The position numbers were made by a program, and so were the translations under genes. Shown here one piece after another: positions 7,387 to 12,923 of a DNA stretch of 12,923 bases. The notes below the pieces were generated by a model. That model did no database searches. It was given only the letters and a program-made list of their open reading frames with translations, and was not told the origin of the DNA. The DNA lies in the NCBI GenBank assembly GCA_030628245.1, contig DAOVRI010000029.1:1-12923 (forward strand), given 5' to 3'. This DNA is from Dehalococcoidales bacterium. GTDB taxonomy: Bacteria > Chloroflexota > Dehalococcoidia > Dehalococcoidales > RBG-16-60-22. The stretch's first letter is position 1, and each line of letters starts with the position of its first letter.

Positions 7387-7809
7387 ATGGCAAAAAAGGT
7401 AAAAGCAGTTATTAAACTACAGATTCCAGCCGGGCAGGCAAATCCGGCACCGCCGGTGGGTCCGGCTTTAGGTCAGCACGGGCTCAATATCATGGGTTTT
7501 TGTAAGGAGTATAACGAACGGACGGCAAACCAGTCCGGTTCCATTATACCGGTTGAAATAACGGTTTATGAAGACAGGACATATTCCTTCATAACCAAGA
7601 CGCCGCCGACATCCGATTTGCTCAGGAAAGCACTGGGTATCGAAAAAGCCGGTGGCCTGGCGGGGCATGAGGAGGCCGGTACGCTCTCCAGGCAAAAGCT
7701 CCGTGAAATTGCCGAGCTTAAGGCCAGAGACCTGAACGCCAACAGTATTGAAGCCGCCGAGCGGATTATTGAAGGAACTGCCCGGAGTATGGGTATAAAG
7801 GTGGAGTAA
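7387..7809 (+). CDS. rplK: 50S ribosomal protein L11
   Basis: A 140-residue L11, typical length. The N-terminal domain starts MAKKVKAVIKLQIPAGQANP with the conserved PPVGPALGQHGLNIM; the C-terminal RNA-binding domain includes the KTPPTSDLLRKALGIEKA segment and ends near ARSMGIKVE. It binds the GTPase-associated region of 23S rRNA. A CGGAGA ribosome binding site precedes ATG 7387. One base separates its stop from the rplA start, implying tight translational coupling. Confidence 0.98.
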   Translation: MAKKVKAVIKLQIPAGQANPAPPVGPALGQHGLNIMGFCKEYNERTANQSGSIIPVEITVYEDRTYSFITKTPPTSDLLRKALGIEKAGGLAGHEEAGTLSRQKLREIAELKARDLNANSIEAAERIIEGTARSMGIKVE

Positions 7810-7810
7810 C

Positions 7811-8524
7811 ATGGTAAGACACGGCGGGAAATATCAGGAAGCAGCAGCACAGGTTGACCGGACAATGGCATACCAACCGCAGGAAGCGATTGAGCTGGCC
7901 AAAAAGTCGGCCCATGCCAAGTTCGATGAGACCATCGAGCTTCACCTGCGGATGGGCCTCGACCCGCGCAATGCTCAGCAGCAGGTAAGAGGGGTAGCTC
8001 TGCTGCCTCACGGATTGGGCAAGAAGGTGAGTGTTCTGGTTTTTGCCCAGGGAGAGTCGGAGAAAGTGGCCTCGGACGCCGGCGCGGATTATGTCGGCGG
8101 TGATGACCTTATCAAGAAAATCGAAGATGGCTGGATTGATTTCGATACGGCCATTGCCATCCCCGAAATGATGGGTAAGGTAGGCAAGCTGGGTAAAATT
8201 CTGGGCAGGCGGGGCTTAATGCCCAATCCCAAGTCCGGGACGGTTGTCCAGATGAATGATTTGCCCAGGGTAATTGAGGACGCGCGCAAGGGGAGAGTGG
8301 AATATAAACTGGACAGGACGGCCATTATCCATGTGCCTCTGGGTAAGGTCAGCTTTGAAGAAAAAATGTTATTGGATAATCTGACCGCGGTAATGGAAGC
8401 CGTGGTCAAAGCCAGGCCCAGCGGCGCCAAGGGACAGTATGTCAAGAGCGCCTATATTACCACCACCATGGGGCCGGGCATAAAGCTCGACCTTTCAACC
8501 GCACTGGCTTTAAGCGCCAGCTAG
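7811..8524 (+). CDS. rplA: 50S ribosomal protein L1
   Basis: A 237-residue L1 of normal length. The signature MGKVGKLGKILGRRGLMPNP is present in the middle, and the C-terminal part has the SGAKGQYVKSAYITTTMGPG segment. L1 forms the mobile L1 stalk of the large subunit and in many bacteria represses its own rplKA message. The stop codon overlaps the beginning of the proposed rplJ promoter region, so rplKA and rplJL may be partly independent units. Confidence 0.98.
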   Translation: MVRHGGKYQEAAAQVDRTMAYQPQEAIELAKKSAHAKFDETIELHLRMGLDPRNAQQQVRGVALLPHGLGKKVSVLVFAQGESEKVASDAGADYVGGDDLIKKIEDGWIDFDTAIAIPEMMGKVGKLGKILGRRGLMPNPKSGTVVQMNDLPRVIEDARKGRVEYKLDRTAIIHVPLGKVSFEEKMLLDNLTAVMEAVVKARPSGAKGQYVKSAYITTTMGPGIKLDLSTALALSAS

Positions 8525-8525
8525 C

Positions 8526-8554
8526 TTTACGACCCCGTAGAGTTGTGCTAAAAT
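8526..8554 (+). promoter_or_regulatory. Promoter for rplJ-rplL
   Basis: An extended -10, TGCTAAAAT (8546-8554), preceded at 17 bases by TTTACG (8526-8531, 4 of 6 to the -35 consensus). Transcription would begin near 8561, about 20 bases before the L10-leader structure. Confidence 0.6.
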
Positions 8555-8579
8555 AGATTAATAATTGAATTAAGAGTCC

Positions 8580-8702
8580 TGAGACAGCGGGTGTCCCGAT
8601 TCTATCGGGGCTTAATGGTGTGCCTGCCGAGGATAAAGCGATACTGTACTGAGTACAGATTTAGTCAGGTCCTTGTGCGGCAGGCACAGGGACTTTTTCT
8701 TT
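8580..8702 (+). promoter_or_regulatory. Ribosomal protein L10 leader with transcription attenuator
   Basis: The 5' untranslated region of rplJ has the sequence style of the known L10 leader RNA (GACAGCGGGTG, later CTTAATGG and CCTGCCGAGG). L10-binding fold: GCGGGTG (8587-8593) pairs with TGCCTGC (8621-8627), enclosing hairpin CCCGAT/ATCGGG (8595-8600, 8604-8609). Antiterminator: GTGCCTGCCG (8620-8629) pairs perfectly with CGGCAGGCAC (8678-8687), enclosing hairpin CTGTAC/GTACAG (8644-8649, 8653-8658). Terminator: GTCCTTGTGC (8669-8678) pairs with GCACAGGGAC (8684-8693), followed by TTTTTCTTT. The three folds exclude one another in order, so bound L10-L12 complex would favour termination. That matches the model established for the Bacillus subtilis rplJL leader. 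Confidence 0.88.
8669..8702 (+). terminator. Attenuator terminator hairpin in the rplJ leader
   Basis: A 10-bp stem with one G-U pair, GTCCTTGTGC (8669-8678) with GCACAGGGAC (8684-8693), a 5-base loop and a T run at 8694-8702. It lies 51 bases before the rplJ start. Its formation competes with the antiterminator pairing through 8678-8687. Confidence 0.85.
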
Positions 8703-8753
8703 ACACACGGTTGAATTAGTGTGGAGTACGGTGGTATTGCAGGAGGTATGAGA

Positions 8754-9278
8754 ATGGCAACAGAAAAGAAGGTAAAGCTTGTCGAAAGCCTGCAGGAGAC
8801 ATTCTCCGGGTGCAATGTCGGTGTCCTGACGGACTACCGGGGTCTGACCACTGCCGAGTTGAACGATTTGCGCCGCAAGTTGAGGGAGGCGGGTATCGAA
8901 TATAGGGTGGTGAAGAACTCGCTGGCGCAATTCGCCGTAAAGAAGGTTGGCATGGACGAACTGGCCGACTCTTTTTCGGGTCCGGTAGCGGTGGCTTTCG
9001 GCTATGGCGAGATACCCGACGTGGCCAAGGTCCTGACGGATTACATCCGCACCACGAAGTCAATCCTGAGAATCAAGGGGGGCTTTTTCGCGGATAGAGT
9101 CTTAAGTCCCGGTGATGTGGAGTCCCTGGCCAGATTACCGTCGAGAGAGGTGTTAATAGGCCAGGTATTGGCCGGAATGCAGAGTCCAATCTACGGACTG
9201 GTAAATGTGCTTGCGGGCCCTATCAGGGGTGTTATGGGAGTGCTGCAGGCTAGAATTCAACAACTGGAGGGAGAGTAA
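8754..9278 (+). CDS. rplJ: 50S ribosomal protein L10
   Basis: A 174-residue L10, normal length. N-terminal rRNA-binding domain starts MATEKKVKLVESLQETFSG and includes VLTDYRGLTTAELNDLR and YRVVKNSLAQ. The C-terminal helix, which carries L7/L12 dimers, is the VLQARIQQLEG end. I choose ATG 8754, 7 bases after AGGAGG (8741-8746); a GTG at 8721 gives an unnecessary 11-residue extension. It is the expected autoregulator of the operon through the upstream leader. One base separates its stop from rplL. Confidence 0.97.
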   Translation: MATEKKVKLVESLQETFSGCNVGVLTDYRGLTTAELNDLRRKLREAGIEYRVVKNSLAQFAVKKVGMDELADSFSGPVAVAFGYGEIPDVAKVLTDYIRTTKSILRIKGGFFADRVLSPGDVESLARLPSREVLIGQVLAGMQSPIYGLVNVLAGPIRGVMGVLQARIQQLEGE

Positions 9279-9279
9279 A

Positions 9280-9885
9280 ATGGCAGACGAAGAGAAGAAA
9301 GAAGAAGCTGCGGTAGAGGAACCGAAGGCCGAAGAGCCTGCAATGGAAGAACCGAAGGCCGAAGAGCCCGCTCCGGAAGAGCCTAAAGCCGAGGAGCCCG
9401 CTCCGGAAGAGCCAAAAGTCGAAGAACCGAAGGCTGAAAAGCCCGCACCGGAAAAGGAAGAGGCCAAGAAACCCAAGGCGGCCAAGGCCGGAAAGCCCAA
9501 GGTGTCGTCGGCGGCTATCGACGATATAATGTCGACCATCAAGAACATGTCCGTGCTGGAGCTGGCGGAGCTGGTGAAGGCTCTGGAGACCGAGTTCGGC
9601 GTGAGCGCCGCGGCACCGGTAGCCGTAGCTGCTGCGGCAGCACCGGCGGCTGAGGTTGCTGAGACCGAGGAGCAGACGGAATTCACCGTCATTCTTACGG
9701 AAATCGGCGCTAACAAGATTAATGTCATCAAGGCCGTCCGCGAGTTGACCACCCTGGGTCTGAAGGAATCCAAAGACCTGGTGGAAGGCGCGCCCAAACC
9801 GGTTAAAGAAGGCATCAGCAAGGAAGAGGCCGCCACCGCCAAACAGAAACTGGAAGCGGCTGGCGCCAAAGTTGAAGTAAAATAA
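9280..9885 (+). CDS. rplL: 50S ribosomal protein L7/L12 with acidic repeat N-terminal extension
   Basis: A 201-residue L7/L12, whereas the family is usually 120-130. Residues 76-201 are a standard L7/L12: dimerisation domain (SSAAIDDIMSTIKNMSVLEL and onward), an Ala-rich hinge (about 109-128) and the factor-binding domain (FTVILTEIGANKINVIKAVRE, TLGLKESKDLVEGAP). Residues 1-75 are an added low-complexity segment rich in Glu, Pro, Ala and Lys, with four ten-residue repeats of type APEEPKAEEP (11-50) followed by a Lys-rich part (58-74). L7/L12 recruits GTPase factors to the ribosome and is present in several copies. ATG 9280 follows GGAGG by 8 bases and the rplJ stop by one base, so the extension is in frame and well initiated. 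An internal GTG at 9502 would give a normal 127-residue form, but lacks a strong ribosome binding site. Confidence 0.95.
   Translation: MADEEKKEEAAVEEPKAEEPAMEEPKAEEPAPEEPKAEEPAPEEPKVEEPKAEKPAPEKEEAKKPKAAKAGKPKVSSAAIDDIMSTIKNMSVLELAELVKALETEFGVSAAAPVAVAAAAAPAAEVAETEEQTEFTVILTEIGANKINVIKAVRELTTLGLKESKDLVEGAPKPVKEGISKEEAATAKQKLEAAGAKVEVK
9310..9429 (+). repeat. Four tandem 30-bp repeats within rplL
   Basis: Four consecutive 30-base units (9310-9339, 9340-9369, 9370-9399, 9400-9429) encode AVEEPKAEEP, AMEEPKAEEP, APEEPKAEEP and APEEPKVEEP. The unit is a multiple of three, so gain or loss of copies keeps the frame. The copies differ at third-codon positions, so the array is not a very recent duplication throughout. 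Confidence 0.85.
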
Positions 9886-9900
9886 TATTGTTTATTTAAG

Positions 9901-9936
9901 CAGGCGGGCGGGGTTTACGGACCGGCCCGCCTGTTT
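9901..9936 (+). terminator. Terminator after rplL
   Basis: CAGGCGGGC (9901-9909) pairs perfectly with GCCCGCCTG (9925-9933), followed by a short TTT. It sits 15 bases after the rplL stop. The GC-rich stem is strong but the T run is short. Note that rpoB, the usual next gene, does not follow. Confidence 0.7.
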
Positions 9937-9963
9937 GCAAATTCCGCGCCGATGGCATATAGT
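9935..9963 (+). promoter_or_regulatory. Possible weak promoter for the small membrane protein gene
   Basis: TTGCAA (9935-9940), a 17-base spacer and TATAGT (9958-9963). The hexamers are 4 of 6 and 5 of 6 matches to the sigma70 consensus, and the position is right after the rplL terminator. Start of transcription would be near 9970. Confidence 0.4.
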
Positions 9964-10002
9964 TTTAGCACTGATGCTCCACGTTAAGGAGTCGGCCGTA
10001 CT

Positions 10003-10266
10003 ATGCCTCAAGGGGACTGGTATATAATGATGATTGTGGGCGGTGTGTTTATGGTCCTGGGTATTAGCGGGATTATCTGGGGCAGGTACGAGGAAAGGAA
10101 ATACTATGAAGCTCTCATGGCCCGTACTGACGTGAGAGAGTTCGTGTCACACTGGCCGGAGCGCCCGCAGCCCGGGGCAGTGAAAACAGGTGGCTGGATA
10201 GCCATCGCCCTGGGGGTTATGATGCTGATAGCGGGCATTATCTTCTGGCTTCTGTCCGGGTCTTAA
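10003..10266 (+). CDS. Small membrane protein with two transmembrane segments
   Basis: An 87-residue protein not recognised as a named family. Two hydrophobic helices are seen, about residues 7-27 (YIMMIVGGVFMVLGISGII) and about 65-84 (WIAIALGVMMLIAGIIFWLL). Between them is a polar loop of about 37 residues (GRYEERKYYEALMARTDVRE and following). With two spans and a charged loop on one side it may be a hairpin-type inner membrane protein. ATG 10003 follows AAGGAG by 11 bases. It is the last plus-strand gene and converges on the cupin series, with only 41 bases between. Function unknown. Confidence 0.7.
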   Translation: MPQGDWYIMMIVGGVFMVLGISGIIWGRYEERKYYEALMARTDVREFVSHWPERPQPGAVKTGGWIAIALGVMMLIAGIIFWLLSGS

Positions 10267-10307
10267 TAGAGCTCCGTGGCGGCCAGGCTTATCCCCGAAG
10301 CTAATCT

Positions 10308-10769
10308 TTAGAAGTACATCTTGCTGGGACCCGTGGTATAGTGGAACACGGGACGGTCCACTCTCAGGAACGTCAGCGGGCAGTGCCGGAGTCCCGCGGG
10401 GATAAAGACGAGGCAGCTCTTGTTGATAATATGCTTTTCATCACCCAGCCATAGCTCTGCCTCGGCGCCCAGGTCATACGGGTCATCAAGGTCGGTGCCG
10501 ATGAAGGCAATAACCTCGTCATAATCGTGCGTATGAGGCTCCGTGCCGACGCGCCTGTCGGCCTCGCCGCCCGGCACGGTGCCCGCCGGCTGGGGCAGTA
10601 CCCAGACGCACTCCATGTAAAAAGCTCCCTTCACGACGTCATTGTCCAGGTACAGGACGCGTCCGCCTTTATTTTTCCCGGCTGCCAATATCGGCGGAGT
10701 CCATTCAGCTTCTACTTTAGGCTGCTTAAGCTCGCTGATGATATATTTACCGTACTTGGTTTTAGCCAT
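10308..10769 (-). CDS. Cupin-fold protein, paralogue 1 (intact metal site)
   Basis: A 153-residue soluble protein. The first cupin motif reads PHTHDYDE with His79, His81 and Glu85; the second reads FIPAGLRHCPL with His129, together the HxHxxxE...H pattern that usually binds one metal ion. Other shared marks of this series are the start KTKYGKYI, the GTD after the first motif, ELWLGDEKHI, and RVDRPVFHYTTGP near the end. I chose the ATG at 10769 with AAAGGAG upstream; an alternative three residues earlier lacks one. It is most similar to paralogues 3 and 4 (11320-11841 and 11901-12347). It is the last gene of the minus-strand series. Reaction and substrate unknown: cupins range from dioxygenases and isomerases to small-molecule sensors. 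Confidence 0.85.
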   Translation of the reverse strand: MAKTKYGKYIISELKQPKVEAEWTPPILAAGKNKGGRVLYLDNDVVKGAFYMECVWVLPQPAGTVPGGEADRRVGTEPHTHDYDEVIAFIGTDLDDPYDLGAEAELWLGDEKHIINKSCLVFIPAGLRHCPLTFLRVDRPVFHYTTGPSKMYF

Positions 10770-10841
10770 AAAGCACACTCCTTTAATAGAGCCAGGCGGG
10801 GAGACCCGGATATCGAATCTCCTCGCGCGATAGCTGCAAAC

Positions 10842-11285
10842 CTATTGATATTTCTTCTTCAGGCCTTTACCGCAGGGGAATTCGATGGTAAAGAAGATGG
10901 GCTTGGTGATGTTGCGAATGGTCAGCGGGCCGACCTCCAGGTTGGCTGGAATGAACATGGCGCCGCTTCTTTTGACGATGTGTTTCTCGCCGCCAATGTA
11001 GACTTCCATTTCCGCGCAGAGGTCGCGGATATTGTCGTAGTTGAAGGCGTAGAAGCCGAAGAAACGGTCGTAGGGCTGGGTGTTGGCGTCCATTATTTGC
11101 TGCTCTTTGGGGCCGCCTGGCAGCAGCCACATGTTCTCACAGCCGAACTCCGCGCCTTTTACCGTCGTCTCATCGATATAAGCCAGGCGCTTCGTCGTCT
11201 TGGCGTTGGGGTGTATGTACGCGGGGTACTTGTAACCGGGTTTGTCCTGGGTCACAAACATTTTTTCGTATTTCAATTTCGACAT
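10842..11285 (-). CDS. Degenerate cupin-fold protein, paralogue 2 (metal ligands lost)
   Basis: A 147-residue protein clearly of the same series: VYIGGEKHIVKRSGAMFIPANLE and the preceding KGAEFGCENMWLLPGG align with its neighbours. All four metal-ligand places are changed. The first motif NTQPYDR has Asn68, Gln70 and Arg74 in place of His, His and Glu, and FIPANLEVGPL has Val118 in place of the last His. The frame is intact, with an AAGGAA ribosome binding sequence, so it is not a broken gene. It may have kept a structural, binding or regulatory role, for example as a partner of an active paralogue. The C-terminus is Lys-rich (GKGLKKKYQ), unlike the others. Confidence 0.8.
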   Translation of the reverse strand: MSKLKYEKMFVTQDKPGYKYPAYIHPNAKTTKRLAYIDETTVKGAEFGCENMWLLPGGPKEQQIMDANTQPYDRFFGFYAFNYDNIRDLCAEMEVYIGGEKHIVKRSGAMFIPANLEVGPLTIRNITKPIFFTIEFPCGKGLKKKYQ

Positions 11286-11319
11286 CAGCGTTTCCTTTCT
11301 TTCTCTCGATGCTACGAGA

Positions 11320-11841
11320 CTAGACGTAAGACCCGCCGGGGCCGATGGTGTAGTGGAAGAACGAGTCGTCCATGCGGAGGACTCTCAGCGGGCAGTGGGT
11401 GAGGTTGGCCGGGATATAGACGACGAAGCTCTTGGTGAAGACATATTTCTCGTCCTCCAGCCAGAACTCCACCTCGCCGCGCAAGTCTTCCGGGTGTTCT
11501 GTGTCCGTCCCGAAGAAGGAGAGCAGCTCCGGGAAGGGGTGCGCGTGCGGCGGAACGCCCTGGCCGCCCGGCCGTTTCTTCGCTTCTTCGATTTGTTCCG
11601 GAGTGAGTACCGGACGCGGCCGCATGCCGGGGTATTTCTGGCTCCACTGCCAGACCATCTCCGAGTAAAAAGAGCCGGGCATTACCTCGGCGTCCGTCCA
11701 GACGACGTGCTCCAGGCCGCGGTGGTAGCCGTCCCACAGCCCATCGCCGATCATGTCCCGTTCCCACTCCCGGTAAGGAGGCAGCGGGATGTTTTTTTTG
11801 AGTTCCGTGCAGATATACTTCCCGTATTTTGATTCTGCCAT
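11320..11841 (-). CDS. Cupin-fold protein, paralogue 3 (intact metal site, insertion)
   Basis: A 173-residue protein, the longest of the series. It begins AESKYGKYICTELK, almost the same start as paralogue 1. First motif PPHAHPFPE with His99, His101, Glu105; second motif YIPANLTHCPL with His149. ELWLxDEK-type strand reads EFWLEDEKYVFTKS, and the end is DSFFHYTIGPGGSYV. The extra length is an insertion of about 20-25 residues (about 72-96, including PVLTPEQIEEAKKRPGGQG) just ahead of the first motif. ATG 11841 is preceded by AAAGGA. Upstream there is a 59-base AT-rich gap to paralogue 4, which may hold a promoter, though I see no clear one. Confidence 0.85.
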   Translation of the reverse strand: MAESKYGKYICTELKKNIPLPPYREWERDMIGDGLWDGYHRGLEHVVWTDAEVMPGSFYSEMVWQWSQKYPGMRPRPVLTPEQIEEAKKRPGGQGVPPHAHPFPELLSFFGTDTEHPEDLRGEVEFWLEDEKYVFTKSFVVYIPANLTHCPLRVLRMDDSFFHYTIGPGGSYV

Positions 11842-11900
11842 TTTAACTATTCCTTTCTGAGTGTTTGGTTATATGAATATAATGTATGTGTCTTGTATTA

Positions 11901-12347
11901 TTAGCCGTACTCTTTCCCGGTTCCGACTGTGAAGTGAAAAATGGGCCGGTCCACTCTCCTGATAATCAGCGGGCAGTGCTTCATTCCGGCCGGCACGAAT
12001 GCCAGGAAACTCCTGGTCATGATGATTTTCTCGTCTTCCAGCCATAACTCGACTTCACCGCCTAAATCATGCAGGTCTTCATAGTTGGTTCCGAAGAACG
12101 TTATGATTTCGTTAAAAGAGTGCTCGTGAGTTTCAACTGTGGCCTGCTCGGACCCCATCCCCGGCATGAACCAGACGCATTCCGTATAGAAGGCGCCGGG
12201 TATAACCTCGTCGTCCAGCCACATCACCCGGGTAGATTGCTCGGGGGGCCTCTGCTGCGCTCTTAAAGCGCCGATCCGGTATTGAGGCAATTTCATGTCA
12301 TGTTTAATATCGGTGATGATGTATTTAGCGTGTTTCAGTTCAGCCAC
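11901..12347 (-). CDS. Cupin-fold protein, paralogue 4 (intact metal site)
   Basis: A 148-residue protein. First motif ETHEHSFNE with His74, His76 and Glu80; second motif FVPAGMKHCPL with His124. Shared marks: AELKHAKYIITDIK at the start, FFGTN, GGEVELWLEDEKI and RRVDRPIFHFTVG. It uses GTG at 12347 as start, preceded by AGGAGG at about 10 bases and a second GGAG at about 4. It lies 34 bases downstream of paralogue 5. No signal peptide. Confidence 0.85.
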   Translation of the reverse strand: MAELKHAKYIITDIKHDMKLPQYRIGALRAQQRPPEQSTRVMWLDDEVIPGAFYTECVWFMPGMGSEQATVETHEHSFNEIITFFGTNYEDLHDLGGEVELWLEDEKIIMTRSFLAFVPAGMKHCPLIIRRVDRPIFHFTVGTGKEYG

Positions 12348-12381
12348 TTTTCTCCGTCCTCCTTTTATAATATATTGGCAA

Positions 12382-12840
12382 TTACCCCTCGGGGTTTCTG
12401 CCCGGCATCGCCTTGGCGAAATCGCCGCAGCCCAGCATTATCGTCATTTCCAGATGCGGGCGGGTGACCTTTTGCCAGGTCAGCGGGCCGTGTTTGGTGC
12501 CTTTGGGCAGAAAGAGAGCGGTCGTCCTGTCGAAGGCAAGGGGCTGTCCCTCGACTTCTATTTGCATTTCACCCCCGAGGGCTTCGGGATTATCGGGGTC
12601 GCTGCCGATGTGCAACACAATCTCGTTGTAATTATGGGCATGCTCGAAGACGTACGGGTTTGGCGTGGGAACGTCATATATCCAGCTGATTTCAACGTAG
12701 GTATTGCTTCCGGGCACGAGGGCATTGCTCATATAAGTCATCGATGGCACCTGGTGGCCTTTGTGCTTGCCGACTGCCTGGGCACCGACCTCATAAACGG
12801 GTTTCCTGACGAGGTTTCTTTCGTAATCAACTTTAGGCAT
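12382..12840 (-). CDS. Cupin-fold protein, paralogue 5 (intact metal site, divergent)
   Basis: A 152-residue protein, the most divergent of those with an intact site. First motif FEHAHNYNE with His67, His69, Glu73; second motif FLPKGTKHGPL with His117. The strand between reads EMQIEVEGQPLAF rather than the ELWLEDEK-type of the other members, and the end lacks the FHYT motif (it reads PHLEMTIMLGCGD). It is the first gene of the series within the window. ATG 12840 follows AAAGGAG by 11 bases. The 83 bases between it and the right edge show no other gene or clear promoter, so the series may begin further out. Confidence 0.82.
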   Translation of the reverse strand: MPKVDYERNLVRKPVYEVGAQAVGKHKGHQVPSMTYMSNALVPGSNTYVEISWIYDVPTPNPYVFEHAHNYNEIVLHIGSDPDNPEALGGEMQIEVEGQPLAFDRTTALFLPKGTKHGPLTWQKVTRPHLEMTIMLGCGDFAKAMPGRNPEG

Positions 12841-12923
12841 TTTCTATCGTGCTCCTTTCGGAATATTGATAAGCGGCTTGGGGTTGTTGGTGGCGTTTTG
12901 CCTGTTTTGCAGGACTGATTCTA

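Noticed and set aside
9153..9869. A Ser/Gly/Ala-rich 238-codon frame antisense to rplL
   Set aside because: Its low-complexity composition is the mirror of the rplL repeats; no ribosome binding site.
10267..10307. Hairpin between the small membrane protein gene and the cupin series
   Set aside because: Only a 4-bp GCTT/AAGC stem without a T run on either strand, too weak to call a terminator.
10527..11402. A 291-codon open frame on the plus strand across the cupin genes
   Set aside because: It is the antisense of two cupin genes and their spacer; composition is Arg/Val/Phe-rich with no family features. The minus-strand frames have proper starts, ribosome binding sites and conserved motifs.
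12841..12923. Search for a gene or promoter at the right edge
   Set aside because: Only the ribosome binding site of cupin paralogue 5 and a short CCTG/CAGG hairpin are seen; too short to support a call.

Overview
The window looks like a chromosomal piece from an anaerobic bacterium, most plausibly an uncultured member of the Chloroflexota (Dehalococcoidia-like). This is an inference from gene content: a compact iron-sulfur flavoprotein, a DUF3795-type cysteine-rich protein, CoA-transferase genes, the tRNA-tuf-rpmG-secE-nusG-rplKAJL block and a series of small cupin paralogues. No 16S rRNA gene is present, so taxonomy is not proven. Several promoters are near-consensus sigma70 type, and three carry an extended -10 (TGnTAnAAT).

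Left part (1-3834). The window opens inside the alpha subunit of a 3-oxoacid CoA-transferase, followed by the beta subunit and a protein with a TIGR04076-like N-terminus. A hairpin at 1795-1823 probably ends this transcript. A second unit with its own extended -10 promoter encodes an iron-sulfur flavoprotein and a DUF3795-type zinc-ribbon protein. Facing them on the minus strand is a tRNA-Asn followed by a NYN (LabA/DUF88) nuclease with a C-terminal LOTUS-like domain.

Centre (3904-9933). A rhomboid protease gene is divergent from tRNA-Asn. Then comes the translation block: tRNA-Thr(TGT), tRNA-Tyr(GTA), tRNA-Thr(GGT), tuf, rpmG, secE, nusG, rplK, rplA, then a separate promoter and an attenuator leader for rplJ-rplL, ending in a strong hairpin. 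The rplJ leader can be drawn as a complete three-state switch: an L10-leader fold, an antiterminator and a terminator. The rplL product carries a roughly 74-residue acidic, proline-rich repeat extension ahead of an otherwise normal L7/L12.

Right part (10003-12923). A small two-helix membrane protein is followed by five consecutive minus-strand genes for paralogous small cupin proteins of about 147-173 residues. Four keep the HxHxxxE...H metal-site pattern; one (10842-11285) has lost all four ligands. Their shared function is unknown. The operon continues to, or starts near, the right edge of the window.
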